From: Porpolomopsis calyptriformis
Taxonomy: Eukaryota > Basidiomycota > Agaricomycetes > Agaricales > Hygrophoraceae
Assembly (NCBI GenBank): GCA_951640195.1
Contig: OX621164.1
Coordinates: 2,895,098 to 2,959,097, forward strand
DNA length: 64,000 bases
Direction of reading: 5' to 3'
Program-made: the position numbers and the translations under genes
Part shown: positions 62,099 to 64,000 of the stretch, one piece after another
How the letters are laid out: every line of letters begins with the position of its first letter
Position numbering within the stretch: position 1 is the stretch's first letter
The notes under the pieces: model-generated
Database searches by the model: none
What the model saw: only the letters and a program-made list of their open reading frames with translations
Told to the model about the DNA's origin: nothing

Positions 62099-62327
62099 TG
62101 TGTGGTTGAATTGAAAGTCAGGTGGCAATGGTGACGTCAACGGGTGATGCGATGCTCCACTCTCCCAGTAACATGAATAGCGTCTGAAAGCATACTAATC
62201 TGTTGTGTCTTCCCCGTTTGTGTCTTTACGCTGTCATTTCTAAGTGTTCGGCCCAATACAAAAATTGTAAACTCGGTTTCACAACCTAATCTGCCATCCC
62301 TCTTCTCTCCTGATTACACTACATTCA

Positions 62328-64000
62328 ATGTCGTTCGTCAAACTCAGCATTTTCGGCACATCTTTCGAGGTAAAGCAGATCCTGACCTGGATCCCAACCA
62401 TTCACCGATGGATCGTTAGGTTACCACTCGTTATGTCGATCTTCAACCTGTCGGGATGGGTAAGTGTTATGTGCTCTCGATTCGCTTCACTTTTGTCGGT
62501 AGTTCAACGATCTTACCCAGGTGCGTTTGGCCTTGTGTGGTGGGTTCGCGTTCGGCATAATAGATCAAAGCTGGTCTCAAGTCTCCTGTGTGGATACAGT
62601 TCAGCAAAGGATCAGCTTACCGGTGCGTCGGTGGCGATCAAAAAGATCATGAAACCATTCAGCACACCAGTCCTGAGCAAACGGACGTATCGTGAATTGA
62701 AATTGCTGAAGCATATTCAACACGAAAATGTATGCTTACCTTTTATTCTTGTTGAGTGAAATCTCAGAAATTTATGTAGATTATCAGTCTGAGTGACGTT
62801 TTTATTTCCCCACTGGAGGATTTGTTGGTAATATGAAGTCTTCCGCTTACCGGGCGCTCATTGTCTCTACAGATATTTCGTAACGGAGTTGCTTGGCACT
62901 GACCTTCATCGACTCCTTACATCACGGCCTCTCGAGAAGCAATTCACTCAATATTTCTTGTATCAAATCCTTGTCAGGACATTTTTTCCGTTAAAAATTC
63001 ATCCTATGATTCCTCATCTCGTATATCTATAGCGTGGTCTTAAATATGTTCACTCAGCGGGAGTTGTCCATCGTGATCTTGTCAGCGTCTTGTCTATCTA
63101 TGAGCGCTCTAGTGACCATTTTTAACAGAAACCAAGCAACATCCTTGTCAACGAGAATTGCGACTTGAAGGCAAGTGCCCTGCCTCAGACCCAACACGAA
63201 CTGCTCACCTGTTTCCTTCAGATCTGCGACTTCGGGTTGGCGCGGATCCAGGACCAACAAATGACTGGATATGTCTCTACTCGGTACTATCGTGCTCCGG
63301 AGATCATGTTGACTTGGCAAAAATACGATGTCGCTGTTGACATTTGGAGTACAGGATGTATATTCGCTGAAATGTTGGAAGGGAAACCCTTGTTCCCGGG
63401 CAAAGATCGTAAGTCGACGGCTGCTTATGGGTGTACTGCTAAATGTTCCCTCCAATTAGATGTCAATCAGTTTTCCATTATCACCGAATTATTGGGTACC
63501 CCACCCAATGACGTTATTGAGACCATTTGCAGTGAGAATGCGAGTCAGTAGTTCTTTCAAATGACGGCGGAACTGAATTCTCCGGGACCGCAGACCCTTC
63601 GCTTTGTCCAAAGTTTACCAAAGCGAGAACGTATTCCGTTCAGCCAGAAACTTCGCACGCAGGATCAAGATGGTTCGTGGCCAATCACGGACATATTTGT
63701 CTTCATTGAATTATGTGCTTCAGCTCTTGACCTCTTGGAGAAGATGTTAGTATTTGACCCTCGGAAAAGAATAGACGCTACTGAATCCCTGGCACACGCG
63801 TACGTTGGGCTCTACCACGACCCAACCGATGAGCCTGTCGCTGCGGAGAAGTTCGATTGGAGCTTCAACGACGCCGACCTTCCAGTTGAGACCTGGAAGG
63901 TCATGATGTATAGTGAAATTTTCGGTGTGTTTCGTCGGATTGATATGAATTCATCCGTAAACTAAACCCTATATCAGATTTCCACCAGGTTGGTGAGGCT
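62328..64000 (+). CDS. HOG1: Hog1-type stress MAP kinase (3' end outside window)
   Basis: High-osmolarity/stress-activated MAP kinase. The start at 62328 gives [24 protein letters not shown] after the first intron, the conserved Hog1 opening. Motifs in order: glycine loop [17 protein letters not shown], catalytic Lys in [47 protein letters not shown], and the activation loop [17 protein letters not shown] with the TGY dual-phosphorylation site. After [23 protein letters not shown] come [11 protein letters not shown] and KFDWSFND. The last readable exon (DFHQVGEA) runs to the window edge, so the C-terminus is missing. About nine short introns. Confidence 0.95.

Overview
The window is 64 kb of a compact, intron-dense fungal nuclear genome. 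Genes are short and packed head-to-head or tail-to-tail, with introns mostly about 45-95 bp, GT-AG boundaries and a few GC-AG ones. The protein families fit a basidiomycete, probably an Agaricomycete (mushroom-forming fungus). That placement is inferred from gene architecture and remembered family features, not from a search. Coding spans below run from start codon to stop codon and include introns. Exon joins were worked out by hand from frame continuity and splice-site motifs.

Layout. 1-10 kb: 3' end of an unidentified gene, an Ssp120/nucleobindin-like EF-hand secretory protein, prefoldin subunit 1, the spliceosomal GTPase Snu114, calnexin, and the ubiquinone side-chain polyprenyl synthase Coq1. 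10-25 kb: polyadenylation factor Fip1 divergent from an ING-type PHD reader, a TBC Rab-GAP, RNase H1, a germinal-centre-type Ste20 kinase, and the AP-3 delta adaptin. A gene-free stretch at about 24.0-24.97 kb carries a GC-rich inverted repeat. 25-38 kb: an orphan small gene, a CDF metal transporter, a secreted Pro/Ser-rich protein, a type II membrane fucosyltransferase-like protein, an NR2C2AP-like protein, a tyrosine phosphatase, a zeta-crystallin quinone reductase and an F-box protein. 38-53 kb: a CreB/USP12-46-type deubiquitinase, a MOSC (mARC-like) protein, a Pin1/Ess1 prolyl isomerase, a DUF4246 protein, UDP-glucose 4-epimerase, THO subunit Hpr1/THOC1 and rRNA-processing factor Utp25. 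53-64 kb: two hypothetical genes, acireductone dioxygenase, a large Ubp2-type deubiquitinase, NADH-cytochrome b5 reductase, and Hog1 MAP kinase cut by the right edge.

The genes are housekeeping functions: RNA processing, ER folding, trafficking, ubiquitin turnover, lipid and sulfur metabolism, and stress signalling. They do not form a pathway cluster. I saw no rRNA, tRNA, CRISPR, intact transposon or viral element. I found no convincing new multi-gene system. The notable points are architectural: very close or overlapping divergent start codons, start codons isolated or split by introns, a 14-nt micro-exon holding part of a catalytic Cys codon, GC-AG introns, in-frame mini-introns, an inverted repeat, and several lineage-specific-looking small genes.
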